Below, one piece after another: positions 1 through 12,400 of a stretch of 64,000 bases of DNA. Source of the DNA: Allium sativum (taxonomy: Eukaryota > Streptophyta > Magnoliopsida > Asparagales > Amaryllidaceae); assembly GCA_030737875.1 (NCBI GenBank), contig CM060909.1, forward strand, positions 394,735,565-394,799,564, read 5' to 3'. The position numbers and the translations under genes were made by a program. Below the pieces are notes generated by a model. It worked only from the letters and a program-made list of their open reading frames with translations. It searched no databases and had not been told where the DNA came from. The stretch's first letter is position 1. Every line of letters begins with the position of its first letter.

Positions 1-1685
1 CCCCTAATCACCATAGGATAATTACTATACTGCACCACCACTAGTCACCCTAAAGGTTGATCCCGCCTACAGAACTTAATACTGCTAATGGTAGTTTCGT
101 GTACCCCTAGCTACCTCCATAGGTGTCGTCTGCCCCTATCTCCACTAGGTGTACCCACTACCCCCATTCGATCGGCTCCCTAACTCGTAGACACCCATGC
201 TGGCCCCATAGTAGGGTGTATCACTCCCCAAAGTGGCAACCCGATACAACCAAAAATGCACGGCTTATATCTACACGATGCAACGTCATACCTACCATCC
301 CGGGCCCACACACGCATATGAACCCGTTGGACTTGCATTGCCACCGCTGACCCGTTTTGACCTCTTACAATCAAATTCAGTACGCGTGTCCCGTCCTCGA
401 CTTGGGTCGAGCCCACGAAGATACTTAATGGGTTACTGGTTTGAAAAGGGCCCCCATGCATGACACAAGCTTTCCACCTATGCTTGGTCCCCTCTAAGTT
501 TTTTCCCACAAAACCCCATTCTTATTCATGTCTTCTTACATGTTTCAATCTTGGTTAAGTGCATCTAATCGTATTTCAAATGCCATCCAAGGCACCCACT
601 AAATTCCCCATGCCACCCAAGGCACCCACTTAACCCCCTCATGTCCCACTACATGTTTATCCGGTTAAGTGTTTCTTAATTCATTAAGACCGTAACCTTG
701 TAAAGACCTCCCACATTAGACTGGCATTTGAGGCAGCTGGATTTGCCGGGCGGGCCTGGGCAGTCTTACACCACAAACGAGCCTAACCTCGTGTCTTTAC
801 AACTGTTACGCATTTGATTCATGCCTTTGACCTCTCACATTAGACTGGCATTTGTGGCAGCTGGATTTGCCGGGCAGGTCCGGGCAGTCTTACACCACAA
901 AACAGTCTAACCTCGTGTCTTAGGCGATTAATCACACATAATTAATTATCCCCAATTAGAATTAATTTCCCTACTCAAATTGTCAATTAATTACAAATTT
1001 AACTATGTCCATAATTGACTCAATTATGTCCATCAATTTATGGTATATAAAATTATACCAATTAACATCACATTTAAGGCATTTATGCCAATTCTCAATA
1101 TTAAATCTTTTAATATTATCCCCTTGCCCCACATTGTACGTTCATTCATTTAACATGAAATATACGTTAGACTCGAATAGTCTAACATATGGAATAAAGA
1201 GAAAACATCACAACATGCAAAGAATAAAAACTAGATTTAAACATAAGGGGTGAACTTGCATGTGTGAATAAGGTTTTTCATCTAAAACTTGCATTGGCCA
1301 AAGTCACAAACTTGCATAAACTATGCATCTCATAGATCTAATCATAAGGTGTAAACTTGCATAGGCAATAGTCACAAACTTACAGTACATGATTCATACT
1401 CCGAAATATGTATACTTGCATATGTGATTTATGCAACATAAACTATGATGTAAACTTGCATCTAACTCACAAACTTTTAGACCCAATTTACACACATAAA
1501 ATAGATGCCATGAAACATGTAAGGTTGTATATGATTCTCACTAACTTGCATATGATTCATATCTAAATTAACATTGAAACTTGCATACATACATATGACT
1601 TAACATATGAATTAGTTTCACAAACATAACCAAACTTAGCATATGAAGCATCAATATGAATTAATTGTACATAAGCCAACAATTA

Positions 1686-1790
1686 ACATAGATAATAACA
1701 TCATAGATTTACAACATAGATAATAATATCATAGATTTACAACATAGATAATAACATCATAGATTTACAACATAGATAATAACAAAACGA
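1686..1790. repeat. 28-bp tandem repeat, about four copies
   Basis: The unit AACATAGATAATAACATC followed by ATAGATTTAC is repeated about 3.7 times with almost no divergence. It lies inside LTR A. Confidence 0.85.
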
Positions 1791-2314
1791 TCAATGATTC
1801 ACAACATAACCATATAATCCAAATCATATCTCAACCCAATTAAATTGTTAATTATCTTATTAAAGAAATCGAACTCACAACTCAAAGGTCTTGAGTTCTG
1901 GAATCTGAGTTTTGAAATTGATTTAGCTCGCCTTTGTAGTAGATTCGTTATTGTTTAGATTAGAGTTGAATAGAATTGAGTTGATTAGCATTGATTTCCC
2001 TCTAGTTGGTGGCGGCTACTCTAGGTTACAAGATGACAGCATGACGGCCATGATTCCAATTTTTATTTGATTGTAGGGTTTGAGTCTACACATGTTTATA
2101 TAGAATTTCAATTTAATTATAGTCGTCGGATGATCTTAGGGTTAATCAAAACCATTCAGTCGGGATAGGGTGACATCTCATCCCTAATGACTCAGCAAGG
2201 AGTCAGAAAGGACTCAGCAATGAGTCATAGTATGGGTCAGATCACACCAGATTGCTGTCCAGGATTTCTGCTCAGCCCGGGTGCACTTAGCAGGTGTGCC
2301 AGTGCAATTTTTGT

Positions 2315-2341
2315 ACTGGCGCACTTCCCAAGTGCGCCAGT
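2315..2341. repeat. Perfect hairpin in LTR A
   Basis: ACTGGCGCACTT and its exact reverse complement are separated by CCC, giving 12-bp arms. A weaker relative (GCACTTAGCAGGTGTGCCAG) lies just upstream at 2283-2303. LTR B has an unrelated GC-rich hairpin block at the corresponding place. Confidence 0.85.
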
Positions 2342-2547
2342 GCATTTTTTTTCTGGTTTTTCCCGCCCAACTTCGTTCGTCTATATCTCCTTCATTCGGT
2401 ATCCGTTTTACACAAACTCAGACTCTATCTCAACCAGAATTCCAAAACGAACACAATGGCGCAACTCACTTCCCTTAATTCTCACATCTGAGAATAATTA
2501 TTCTTAATTTTAGTTAATTCGAATATTCAAAAAATTGGGGTGTTACA

Positions 2548-3186
2548 AGATTCGTGCTTCATACCCTTTTCTTTTCGAGGTATGTTCTTAACTCCTTTCC
2601 TAAGTTTTATCAGTACTTGTTTCTGTCAATAGAATATATCTTATCCATTATATTTTCGACCCTTAGAAAGGAATCCAATGGATGTAAACATGTGTTTGAA
2701 ACATGTTATGTTTGATGGATGCAAGTGGATGCAAGTGTTTGCTAGTGGTTTCCTGTGGACACATACACACACATTAGGTCCTAAGATCAGTTCAATCACT
2801 TTCATATTGCATATGGATGTGTGTGAATTTTCTTTCCTTTTATGGATGAAAATGGATGAACTGGCATATGGATGTTGCATTTGGACGAATGGGTATGCAC
2901 ACATATAGAACTTATATGATACAATTGTAATATTTGCATGCATATTGGATTCATGGCACTAACATACATTGCATTAAGGAGGTCAACTGAATCAGTAGAC
3001 CGCATGATCTTCGCATTAGAATTGGGACATACACACACCTTTGCATATATTCGTATAAGCATTAGAAGTCTTTAAGGATAATGGATGCCAATGATTGGTG
3101 GATGAGTAGATGGATGATGGATGGTAGGATATGCACTCCTCTCAAGTTAGAGATTTCGGGGAAGAAATCCTTTGAGTAGGGGAGAA
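2548..3186 (+). mobile_element. 3' internal remnant and polypurine tract of a gypsy element
   Basis: This short stretch separates the two LTRs. Its right edge reads GAGTAGGGGAGAA directly before the TGTAACACCCC start of LTR B, which is the expected polypurine tract (about 3174-3186) of a 3' LTR. The preceding frame (about 3148-3177) reads LEISGKKSFE then stop, plausible as the end of a gypsy polyprotein but too short to prove it. The rest (2560-3060) is rich in GGATG and ACACAC motifs and has no recognisable gene; the small frames at 2641-3062 overlap each other on both strands and are not credible. The LTR A element probably inserted into this older element. Confidence 0.6.
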
Positions 3187-3477
3187 TGTAACACCCCGAA
3201 TTTTCAACGACATAAAAGAGAATAAGTTAAACATTAATTAATTTAATATTCATAATTAGAGAAAATGGATTACACCATTGCATCCGTCACTAAATTTTGG
3301 TCAAGATAGACGTTTGGTTTGCGTAAAACGGACACCGTATGAAGAAATTATGGGAGTTTTAAGTTTGTATACACACAGAAATATTTTATATATACGCATG
3401 AGTTTGAGGTGAGTCAGAATCCTATCAGAGGATTCAAATTCGAAAAATTCCTCTAAGCGAAAAAATTCCCACTCTAC

Positions 3478-3541
3478 GGGGTCGACCCCCCTAGAGGGGT
3501 GTCGACCTAGGGGTCGACCCCCCAACAGGGGTGTCGACATC
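3478..3541. repeat. Two 32-bp GC-rich self-complementary units
   Basis: Each unit starts GGGGTCGACCCCCC and ends AGGGGTGTCGAC. The arms are mutually complementary, so each unit can fold, and the two copies are directly repeated with a 32-bp period. The block is strongly GC-rich in an AT-rich LTR. Confidence 0.8.
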
Positions 3542-4920
3542 CTTAGGGCTGAAATGGCACTCGGTTTCATGGGGTCTAGCAGCTATATATATGTGTCATA
3601 TTTATCATATTCTCTTCATTGGGATTCATGGAGGCCATAGGATGTTGGAGTGCGAACTGAACCATTTCTACAACAACATATTCTACAAATCCAATTTAGA
3701 ATTCTAGATCCGTTCTTCCTAAGTTCTCTAAACCTAACGCTGTGAGTTTCTAGATTACTTTTAGGTTTAGATAAATAAAAGTATACTTTAATAGACAATG
3801 AATTGGATATGTTGTAAAGTATGATTATGTGTTAGTGTGAAATTCTATCCTATGTCATGACAGATCTGATTTCCTAGATCTAATATAATTATGGTGATTC
3901 GATTATGATGTATATATGGATCTTGACTTGTAACCATGTTATGATGGGTGTACATCTATTAATTTGGACAACTATGACATTACTTGGATCTAGATCTTTA
4001 TGTTAATCACCTTTCACCTGTCATATTGTGATACATTGATATATGTTGTAAACTTGTGAATCTACCTTTTGATCTAAACATGTTGTTATGTCACGGTAAT
4101 TGGACACCGAATGTTTAATCTTGATCTCACTATACTTGCTTAAACATCATAGTGATTGCCACAAGTTACTAGTTTGATGTCCACTTTATTATGATGTTAA
4201 TCACATGTCCATTCACTTTGTTATTATGACAGTTTATGTTCATTTTTATGCCAAAACATGTTGAAACTATCACCCTTGTCATGTTCCCTTTTTATTGCAT
4301 AGTTAGGCTACTTTATAGCCTAGATTCCGCCAAAATACGTACGAATACGTTAGAGAGAAAATGAGGGCAAAGGGATTATAATTAACATGATTTATGTCAA
4401 GTTTAATAGGAAATGGGACATGTAATTCAAATGGGGGAAAACATAGAAATAGTTACCTATAATGAAATAGGTAGATTTGTATTAATTTGGAATGTTTAGT
4501 AATTTACAATTAGGAATTGTAAATTGTGCTTATGACATGAGGTTAGGTTACATTAGTGGTGGAAGTCTGCTCGGACCCTTCCGACATATCCAGCAGCCAC
4601 TAATGTTGAACCTAATGTAGGAGGTCTAAGTACGTAAATACGAATCGGGCTAAGACACGAGGTTAGGCCCAACTGTGGAATAAGACTGCCCAGACCCGAC
4701 CGGTATATCCAGCATCCACACATTGTAGGCCTTATGTGGGAGGTCTATCCCGTTATAACCATAATTGGACATGGTAATGAAATGGACTACTTAACCCTAT
4801 TTAATATGATTATGAACTTAAGTTAGGGTTAAGTAAAATTGGATGGTTATTGGTGGATTAAGTAAATTAGAGGGGGTGGGCTATATATATATATATATAT
4901 ATATAGGCCCATGAACCAAT

Positions 4921-5118
4921 AAGGTTATGTAATTAAAGGCACCTAGTGGTATACATAACCAGTAAATAATGTAATAGGGTTATGTAATTAAAGACACATA
5001 GTGGTATACATAACCGATAGATAATGTAATGAAGTTATGTAATTAAAGACACCCTTTAGGGTAAGCATAACTAGTATATGGCTATGTAATTAAAGATGCC
5101 TAAGGGTATACATAGTCA
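4921..5118. repeat. Four-copy hairpin-forming tandem repeat in LTR B
   Basis: The unit reads GGTTATGTAATTAAAG, then a variable 15-20 nt, then GGTATACATAACC. Each copy therefore has complementary ends (GGTTATG and CATAACC). The last copy has changed to GGCTATG with CATAGTC, a partial co-change of both arms. Confidence 0.75.
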
Positions 5119-5590
5119 GTGGAAAACCTAGTGGGGATACAAGACAAGGGGGAGAGCTTGTATCATATTGTATGGGACCCATTTCAGTCAGTAACCCAGA
5201 GTTGGTATCAAGTAAGGACCTCCGTACTAGGTGGAGAAAAAGGCACGCTTACTGATTGATTGTAAGAGATCCAAACGAGGCGGATGGTGTGGGCGGCGCA
5301 AACCGACCGGGGACATGTGCATGCATGTTCCGGGCAGAGGGGGCAAAGACGACCGTGACACTAGTAGATATGGTTGTGCACACCATGGGTTGCCACTTTA
5401 AGAAGTGATCCTCCTACCATGGGGCCAACACAGGATATCTATAGGGTAGGGAGCCGATCGATTAGGGTAGTGATTAAGGTATACTTGGACGTATGACCTA
5501 AGCCTACCAACTCATAGTGGAAGGGATCATCTCATTTCAGTTATACTAGTAATAATGCAGAGTAATCATTAGTGAGGCACAACTTTAACA

Positions 5591-6838
5591 TGCTTACCTT
5601 GTCACACCTACCATTTATGTAGTGGTCTCTCTTATTATGCCTACCATGTCGCTTTTAATTTTCTACTGGCTAAAAGTAACTAGACTCGCTAGACTTTATG
5701 TCTGACCCTGTTGTTTCTCCTTCTTTCTTCCATTTCCCCCTCAAGAACTTAGGGAGGAAACACTTAGACTTAATCAGGAATCAGGTATCATCTTGCTAGG
5801 AGTTACTTCTGAAGTATGGCTCAAGTCCTTGTCTTTACTATGGCTTAACTCTTTTTATTAGAAATAAGGAAGTTTACCTGTTTTATTCACTTAGGTCACT
5901 CTCTTATGGTCAGCTGTTGAGATGATGCACCACCTCTGTTTATAGTCAATTAGATTCAAGAAGTTAGAATCATGGAGACTGATAAGTATTTGTTAAGAAT
6001 GATAATATATAAATGGAATTGACTGAAATAGTTCAAAAGCATAATGCAGAATAGAATGAGACAGAAGACATGCACTATATCAAAGCCTGTAAAATGGAAA
6101 TTAGTGCCAATAAGATAGTGGTGTTATGCTAGTTTGGATTAACTTTTAAACAAAAGTATTGTATAGCAGAAATGGTTAGAGAATCTTTCAGCATAACCAT
6201 ACCATAAAAGAATTTTCGAGTTCAGTTAAGAAGCAGTATACCATCATGCTTGCAATCTTTCAGATGCATTCGACAATCGATCTCCGCGAGCTTGAATCAC
6301 TGCGTAGTGAAGCACAAATATTCTCAAATCATCTATGATATCTTTCTACCTACTAGTGGTGTGTCAACATTGAAGCGGATGTGAAAGCCAGATCCTGCAT
6401 AGTCGAAAATGTTGGGAATTAGCTAGCTAAAGTGGATATTAATTACCGCAACCAATCACTTGGTAGGAAATTTAGATCTAACTTTTCCATCAACCAACTC
6501 CAAAGATAAGTACTATAGTCACACTTTATAAATAAATGGTTATGCTAATCTTATACAAGTCACAATTTATGCCTGCCTTTAATCAATGATTTGGTAAATG
6601 ATCTTAGCTTGGTAAAAAGGTCTAAATATGTTGTATGTACTGTATGTGCAAACTTTCAAGCAATTGTTTTACCCCATTCTAACTTAGAAACCCAGATTTC
6701 TATTACTGGATGCTTAACTATTTTCATACAGTGACATTTGTTTAAAATTTCGTGCATGTTCAGTTTCTACAATATAAATACTGAAGAACTATCAATGTAT
6801 ATTCCTGCATGCCTCTCGTAACAATTTCTAATATGCAG
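5591..6838. other. No gene assigned; possible flank of a captured TBC gene
   Basis: AT-rich sequence. Around 6262-6330, after a CTTTCAG acceptor-like site, a short frame reads TIDLRELESL, which resembles the start of the TBC domain in plant TBC1D13-like proteins, but it runs into a stop and is too short to rely on. Nothing else is recognisable. Confidence 0.3.
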
Positions 6839-6937
6839 GACACTGAAACTGTTGAGCAAATTGATCCAGATGTAAAGCGCACCCATCCGGACATGCATTT
6901 TTTCTCTGGTGATTCTTCTTTGGCAAAAACTAACCAA
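6839..6937 (+). pseudogene. Single exon of a TBC (Rab-GAP) domain protein, TBC1D13-like
   Basis: The 99-nt exon encodes 33 residues, beginning DTETVEQIDPDVKRTH and ending SSLAKTNQ. It contains the PDMHFFSGD block that is highly characteristic of the TBC1D13-like subfamily of Rab GTPase-activating proteins in plants. It is bounded by an ATGCAG acceptor and a CAA|GTGACC donor, both in phase 0, so the exon is intact at sequence level. Neighbouring TBC exons (arginine- and glutamine-finger regions) are not visible within about 1 kb on either side. A complete gene would need many more exons, so this is most likely a captured or left-over gene fragment between retroelements. In-frame readthrough into the intron gives a longer but meaningless reading frame (6809-6997). 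Confidence 0.7.
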
Positions 6938-7956
6938 GTGACCTGTGATATCATATATTTTTTCAATAGTTTGATTTTTCATCCTTATTTGAATTAAATA
7001 TATTTTTGTTCTAGTTTACCATGAGAAATTTTGTGATTGGTACACAGACGACTAAACAGGATGTTGAAGCATTTAAAAACTCGATGTGTGTAGTGTGTCA
7101 GTATATTTATATGAAAGTGTGTATGTATATTTATATGGAAGTATATATGTAATTGGGTGCATGGAGTAATCAGTCTATGGTGAGGAATGTATATGTAATT
7201 GACTATATTATGCAATGGTGAGTTGTATAATAATGAGGTCAGAAAGTTGTACTATTTCAAATATTGAAATACAATATTTAGTTGAATAAAATAATTATTT
7301 GAGTATCAAATTCTATGCAATAACATTTTATTCAATATAAATATTTATTTATATGTATGAGATGTGATGCATAATCAAGCAAAAATCATATTGTGATATT
7401 CAACAGTCACAACAGTGCATAACAGTTGTAATAGCTTTTACTACAATGGTGCAAAACAGTTGTAATAGATTTTATTACAATGGTGGAAAATAGTTGTAAA
7501 ATATACATTTCACAACAATATTACAACATTAAGTCCGTTTTTCATCATATTCAATGAGTGAGTGATTTACATCTCTCACATAGATTCAATGAAGTGTATA
7601 AGTGTTTGATTATGTTTTTCATCATATTCAATCATTTTCCCATATATCTATGCCACATTAAGTCCCTTTTTCATATGAATCACCCTATGACATGATTTAG
7701 TAAGTTTAGTTAGGTAATTTCCATGATATTTCATATGCTTATGCAAGTTATACTTATAGTTTTGTTCATATGATCATTTTCCATGATTTGGTGTGATTTG
7801 CATAATTTTGATGAAAATCTTTGTATTCATGATGATGATGGTTTCATAGCATGATTGTGGCCATAATTTATAAGTGGGACGAGTTGGTTTCGTCAGTTTT
7901 AACGTTTTGCAAAGTTTTGATCGAAATCGGAGTGGAATTGCAACATGTAGGTTTTG
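6938..7956. other. AT-rich sequence without recognisable gene
   Basis: No coding region is supported. At 7409-7500 there are about three imperfect direct copies of a 34-bp unit with GTTGTAATAG and ACTACAATG, whose ends are partly complementary. The minus-strand frame at 6994-7215 is low complexity (repeated YI and HI pairs). Confidence 0.5.
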
Positions 7957-8122
7957 GGTCGGCATAGAATTGGGTCGGCCTAAAGTTTGGTCAGCATAGA
8001 GTTGGGTCGACTTAAAGTTGGGTCGGCATAAAGTGGGTCGGCACAAACTTGGGTCAGCACTAGGTGGGTCAGCACAAAGTTAGGTCGGCCTAAAGTTGGG
8101 TCGGCATAAAGTTGGGTCAACG
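7957..8122. repeat. Degenerate 16-17-bp tandem repeat (GGGTCGGC...AAAGTT)
   Basis: About ten units of the form GTTGGGTCGGCATAAA, with C/T and C/A variants, follow one another. The array ends about 50 bp before the proposed 5' LTR start at 8174. Confidence 0.8.
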
Positions 8123-8173
8123 ATTTCTAGTCAGCCATTTCTGCCATATCTGGTCAGACATTTTTGCTAATGA

Positions 8174-9288
8174 TGTGACTACAAGGTGAATTCAATTGGT
8201 AAGTTTCGAAGTATTGAAAAGTGTTCGTTGATTGGCGTAAATAACGAATGGTATGACAACTAAAGGGTGCATTGAGTTCGTGTGGAGTGATGGCTCTAAG
8301 GTGTTTTGAGCTGATTAATAGTCGTAATCGATAACGACTAGAGATGAGAAGGCCGAGGAACTGTAGTTGTCATAGGCTCTAGTAGATCCAAAGCAAGGGG
8401 TACAATTGAAGATTAGTTGTATGTCGAGTCCCCTGGGTGTCGTGTATGGCCTCGAAACATGTTGAGTACAACGTGTAGAGTTTTGCTAGAACCGGGGCAT
8501 CGTGTATGGTTCTTGACAATTGATGGCAAGTTGTTAGTCAATCATACGATAACTAGAGTTCCGAAGAAAGGTTGGCGGTGATAGCCAGAGCTAGTCATGG
8601 ACGTTTGAATGCATGTTGTGATCATGACTGAGTCGCTATTGCTATGTATGAATGGTTGTTTTGGTTACCATGGCTGAATTGTTATTCCTTTGGATGTATG
8701 GATCGTAAAGGCTATCATTGTCATGTTGTGGGGAAGGCATGTGTAAGTTCTTCTCTGGAGCTGGGTAGATTAGTTCGTTTATTTACCCATTCTCAAATGC
8801 TTTATTGATGAAGTTTGTTAGTTATTTTATTGCTCACTAAGACTGTTGTCTAACTCAAGGTTTTATGTTTCCACTTATTACCTTGGGCTGTTCATCCGGT
8901 TGGGATGGGCAGACTGAGTAGCAGGTGACAGGTGATGCTTTCGTAAGGACGATGATGCTGATCGATGGAGAGAAGGAGGCTCACATACCAGTTTCACTAC
9001 TATCTAATAATTGGATTTCCGCTGTTTGCTATTTCTCTGAGTGTGAGGCAAATTGTACAAACACTATTGTTGTTATCCTCATGTATGGGAAATACTTTCT
9101 AGTTGTCATGAAAGTTTAGTGTTTTCTGCTTCACTATCACTACCTGTTGTATATGTTATCCTTGCGCCGTGAGTTTATGACAGGTTTCGCTTATGTATCA
9201 TACCTTGATGATCGTCCATAGTTTCCTGGCACACCTTTCGGCGCATTATTCCTCCTATATAGTGTGGAGATTGTGGGCGGTCGTCACA
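8174..9288 (+). mobile_element. 5' LTR of a decayed Ty3/gypsy element
   Basis: The right end is secure: GTCGTCACA at 9280-9288 is followed by TT and a tRNA-iMet primer site. The left end is inferred from TGTGACTAC at 8174, which matches the reverse complement of the right end in 8 of 9 positions. This gives an LTR of about 1.1 kb. The reading frame at 8925-9119 lies inside it and is not regarded as a gene. Confidence 0.6.
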
Positions 9289-9290
9289 TT

Positions 9291-9302
9291 TGGTATCAGA
9301 GC
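9291..9302 (+). other. Retrotransposon primer binding site (tRNA-iMet)
   Basis: TGGTATCAGAGC matches the 3' end of initiator tRNA-Met, the usual primer of plant Ty3/gypsy elements. It lies 2 nt after the LTR end. Confidence 0.9.
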
Positions 9303-9479
9303 TCTGGCCAACGTTTGTGGCCAAAGTTCGAAGACGTAATTACATATGGGAGACGTACTTGTAGATTTCAGTTGGATCGTTATATATATACATAAATTAG
9401 CATATATTGTAGTAGCGTTTGTACTTATTTAGCAGTTTTTTCTGTAGAATGGCTAATCATTCTAATTTGCAGATTTAGA

Positions 9480-12400
9480 ATGAGTCGGCGTTAAACGAGA
9501 AATTCTACTAGGGAAGAAGCTATGCCTGGAGGGGGTAATGGCGGGGCACCTGATTACCTGGCTATGTTTGAAGATATGATTGAAGCATGCCTTCGAAGGA
9601 ACCCCTGTCCTGTAGCAACTACGGTTGATGTTGAAGTTTCAGTGCCTAGAGCTGTAGAATTTGCAAAGCTATGCAAAGGCTTTTCCTCATTGGGGTGGAA
9701 ACAATTCAAGGGCATTGAACCAGTTGAAGAAGTCCAGAGGTGGATGGATACTTGTGTTCGAATCATCAAGGACTTAGGCATTGATGATGCAACAAAAAGG
9801 AATCTTGCATCAAGGCAGTTGGTGGGCAGAGCAATGGACTGGTGGAACTCTGTCACACTTGAGACCCCTGAAGAGGATATTTCGTGGGAATTGTTCCAAG
9901 CTAAGTTTGAAGCAAAATTTATCTCCATCGTGCAGAAGTCTGTTCTGCTTAAGAGATTCGTGGAGCTTAAGCAGAATGGTCGGCCAGTTTTGACTATATT
10001 TCTGACTTCGAGGCCTTGTCGGAGTATGCTCGTTCATATGTGGATACTCCTTATCAAAAGAACGAGAAGTTTGTCTTGGGATTGGATGAATATCATGGAA
10101 ATCAGATTGTGAATCACCTTGATGACAGCTTTGAGAAGATCGTCGAGAAGGCTTTGAGGCATGAAAGTTTGTTTCCTAAGATGTCTGTTGTTGCAGCTAA
10201 AGAGGAGCAGAAACCACAGTAGGGTGGTAATAACAAGAAGAGGAAGCAATAATAATAGAAAGGAAAAGATGGCCAAAAGCAGCAGAAGGGAGGAGTGACT
10301 TGCTTGAATTGTTGGCAGAAGGGTCATTTTTCTAGTGAAGCAAGAATCCTGAAGCTGAAAAGAAGTGCTTCAAGTGTAGGAAGCCGGGACATGAGAAGAA
10401 AGATTATCCAGAATCAGCTCAAAGGAAGCAAGTGGTTAAGGCTTATGCTTTGGGGGCAGTGCCATCATCTTCGAAGGCTCCTACTACAGAGGAGAAGGGA
10501 AAGGGTGTCATGGTGCAAGGTACTCTTTCTATTCATGGTGTTTCAGTTCGAGTTTTGTTTGATACTGGAGCATCGCATTCATTCATTTGCAATGAGCTTG
10601 TGTGCCGCTTTGATTTGGAACCCGAGATTTGTGATAGACCATTAATTGTGACTAATCCAGTTGGGGGTTTGTCAAATCTTTACATGATTTGTCGTGGTCT
10701 AGTGCTGTCGAGTCATGGTAGCTCTTTTGTGTACGGTTGCTTTGTTCTTAACTTCGTTCGGTTTGGGATCATCATGGGCATGGATTGGCTCAAGAGGTAT
10801 GCGGCAAGGGTGAATTGCGAGAAGCTAGAGGTGAGAGTCTGGGATGTGGAAGGGCAAAAGGTATTGATAAAGTGTAAGCGCGAAGAGGGTGTCTTCGTTA
10901 GCTATCTATATTCGCTTGTGATTCCACAAGAAGACTTGTCATCTGTGCTAATCGCTAATGAGTATGAGGATGTCTTTGACGAGGTCAAAGGGTTGCCGCC
11001 GCATCGTGAGATCGAGTATAGGATTGATTTGGTTGAGGGTGTTAGACCAATCGTTATGCCTCTTAGGTGAATGGTGCCTAAGGAACAACGAGAATTGGAG
11101 GTGCAAGTTCGAGACGTTCTCAGGAAGGGATTCATTCGGAGAAGTGTTTCTGAATGGGGAGCACCAGTCATGTTTGCAAACAAGGCAGATGGATCGTTAT
11201 GATTATGTGTGGGCTATCGTGAGCTGAACAAGATGACTAAGAAGAACAAGTTTCTGTTGCCAAGGATTGATGACTTGTTCGATCAGCTTCACAAACCAAA
11301 GTGTTTTCTCAGATGGATTTTGCAACGGAGTTTCACCTGTTGCGGGTGGCAAAGGATAGTGTTCCAAAGACTGCTTTTAGGACACCATCTGGGTTTTTTG
11401 AATGGTTAGTAATGCCATTCGGGTTGACTAATGTGCCAGCATATTTTGTGGATCTTATGAATAGATTCAGAAATCAGTTGAATAAGTCCATGCTTATGTT
11501 CGTGGATAATATTCTGGTTTACTCCAGGAATGAGGAAGAACATAAGACACACTTGAGACTTGTGTTAGAGATCTTGCGAAAGCATCAGCTAAAGGCTAAG
11601 TTCTCGAAGTGCCACTTCTGAAAGAATGAAGTGAGGTTCTTAGGCCATGTTGTCTCTGAAAATGGTATAGAGGTTTACCCCGCTAAAGTGGCAGCAATCT
11701 AGGATTGGGATTGACCTAAGAATACGACGGATGTTTGGAGTTTCCTTGGGTTGGCAGGATATTACTGAAGGTTTATCAAGGATTTCTCCAAGATAGTTGT
11801 ACCATTGACAGGATTGACGAAGAAGAACCAAGTGTTCACATGGGATGCGAAGTGTGAACAAGCGTTTGGGATCCTGAACCGACGAGTGCTCCTATGTTGA
11901 CCATTCCAAGTGGGAATGAAGAGATGATTGTGTATACCGATGCATGTGGTACTGGACTTGGAGCAGTACTGATGCAGAAGGATAAGGTTGTGGCCTACGC
12001 GAGTCGACAGTTGAAGCCGCATGAGAAGAATTACCCAACTCATGATTTGGAGTTGGCGGCGATAGTGTTTGCTCTGAAGATGTGGAGACATTACCTATTG
12101 GGGGTTCGGTTCGAGTTGTTTATGGACCACATGTTGAAGTATCTTTTCTCCCAAAAGGATTTTAATCTTCGACAGCAACGATGGTTAGAGTTTCTGGCAT
12201 CGTATGATTTTGTCATAGCCTATACTTCGGCAAGGGAAACACAGTTGCAGATGCTCTAAGTCGAAGACAAGCTAGTTTGGGAGTATTGTTTTCAGAATGG
12301 AAGAGCCTCGAGTATTTGGCAAGGTTTGATTTCAGGCCAAGGTGTGAATTGGAGCCTGAAATGTTGGCAAGTTTATCGGTAAGACCTACTCTCATCGAAA

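Larger units (their letters stand above)
1..2547 (-). mobile_element. Ty3/gypsy-type LTR (LTR A), minus orientation, runs off the window
   Basis: Read on the minus strand, this LTR starts at 2547 with TGTAACACCCC, the usual plant gypsy LTR start, and continues past position 1. It is a diverged relative of LTR B (3187 onward). Both share the 5' start, a stretch with GTAAAACGGA followed by an ATGAAG block near 2380-2420, two copies of a pathway-like block with ACACGAGGTTAG (here near 730-920, minus strand), and a block with GGTTGCCACTT and GGGAGCCGATCGA (near 170-240). It contains a 28-bp tandem repeat (1686-1790), repeated ACTTGCAT motifs (1250-1570) and a perfect 12-bp-arm hairpin (2315-2341). 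The small reading frames at 123-509 and 2187-2507 lie inside the LTR and look spurious. It could be a solo LTR or the 5' LTR of an element lying to the left. Confidence 0.75.
3187..5590 (+). mobile_element. Ty3/gypsy-type LTR (LTR B), plus orientation
   Basis: The LTR starts with TGTAACACCCCGAATTTTC at 3187, immediately after a polypurine tract, so it is a 3' LTR. Alignable homology to LTR A in reverse orientation continues to about 5580 (shared blocks near 4560-4760 and 5380-5470). The exact right end was not found. It contains a GC-rich 32-bp tandem hairpin block (3478-3541), a (TA)n run (about 4883-4907) and a four-copy tandem repeat of about 57 bp (4921-5118). Confidence 0.7.

Noticed and set aside
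180..509. 109-codon minus-strand frame in the first kilobase
   Set aside because: It overlaps plus-strand frames and lies inside LTR A; no recognisable domain.
6262..6330. Upstream TBC exon (TIDLREL...)
   Set aside because: Only about ten residues resemble the family and the frame stops soon after; kept as a note, not as a feature.
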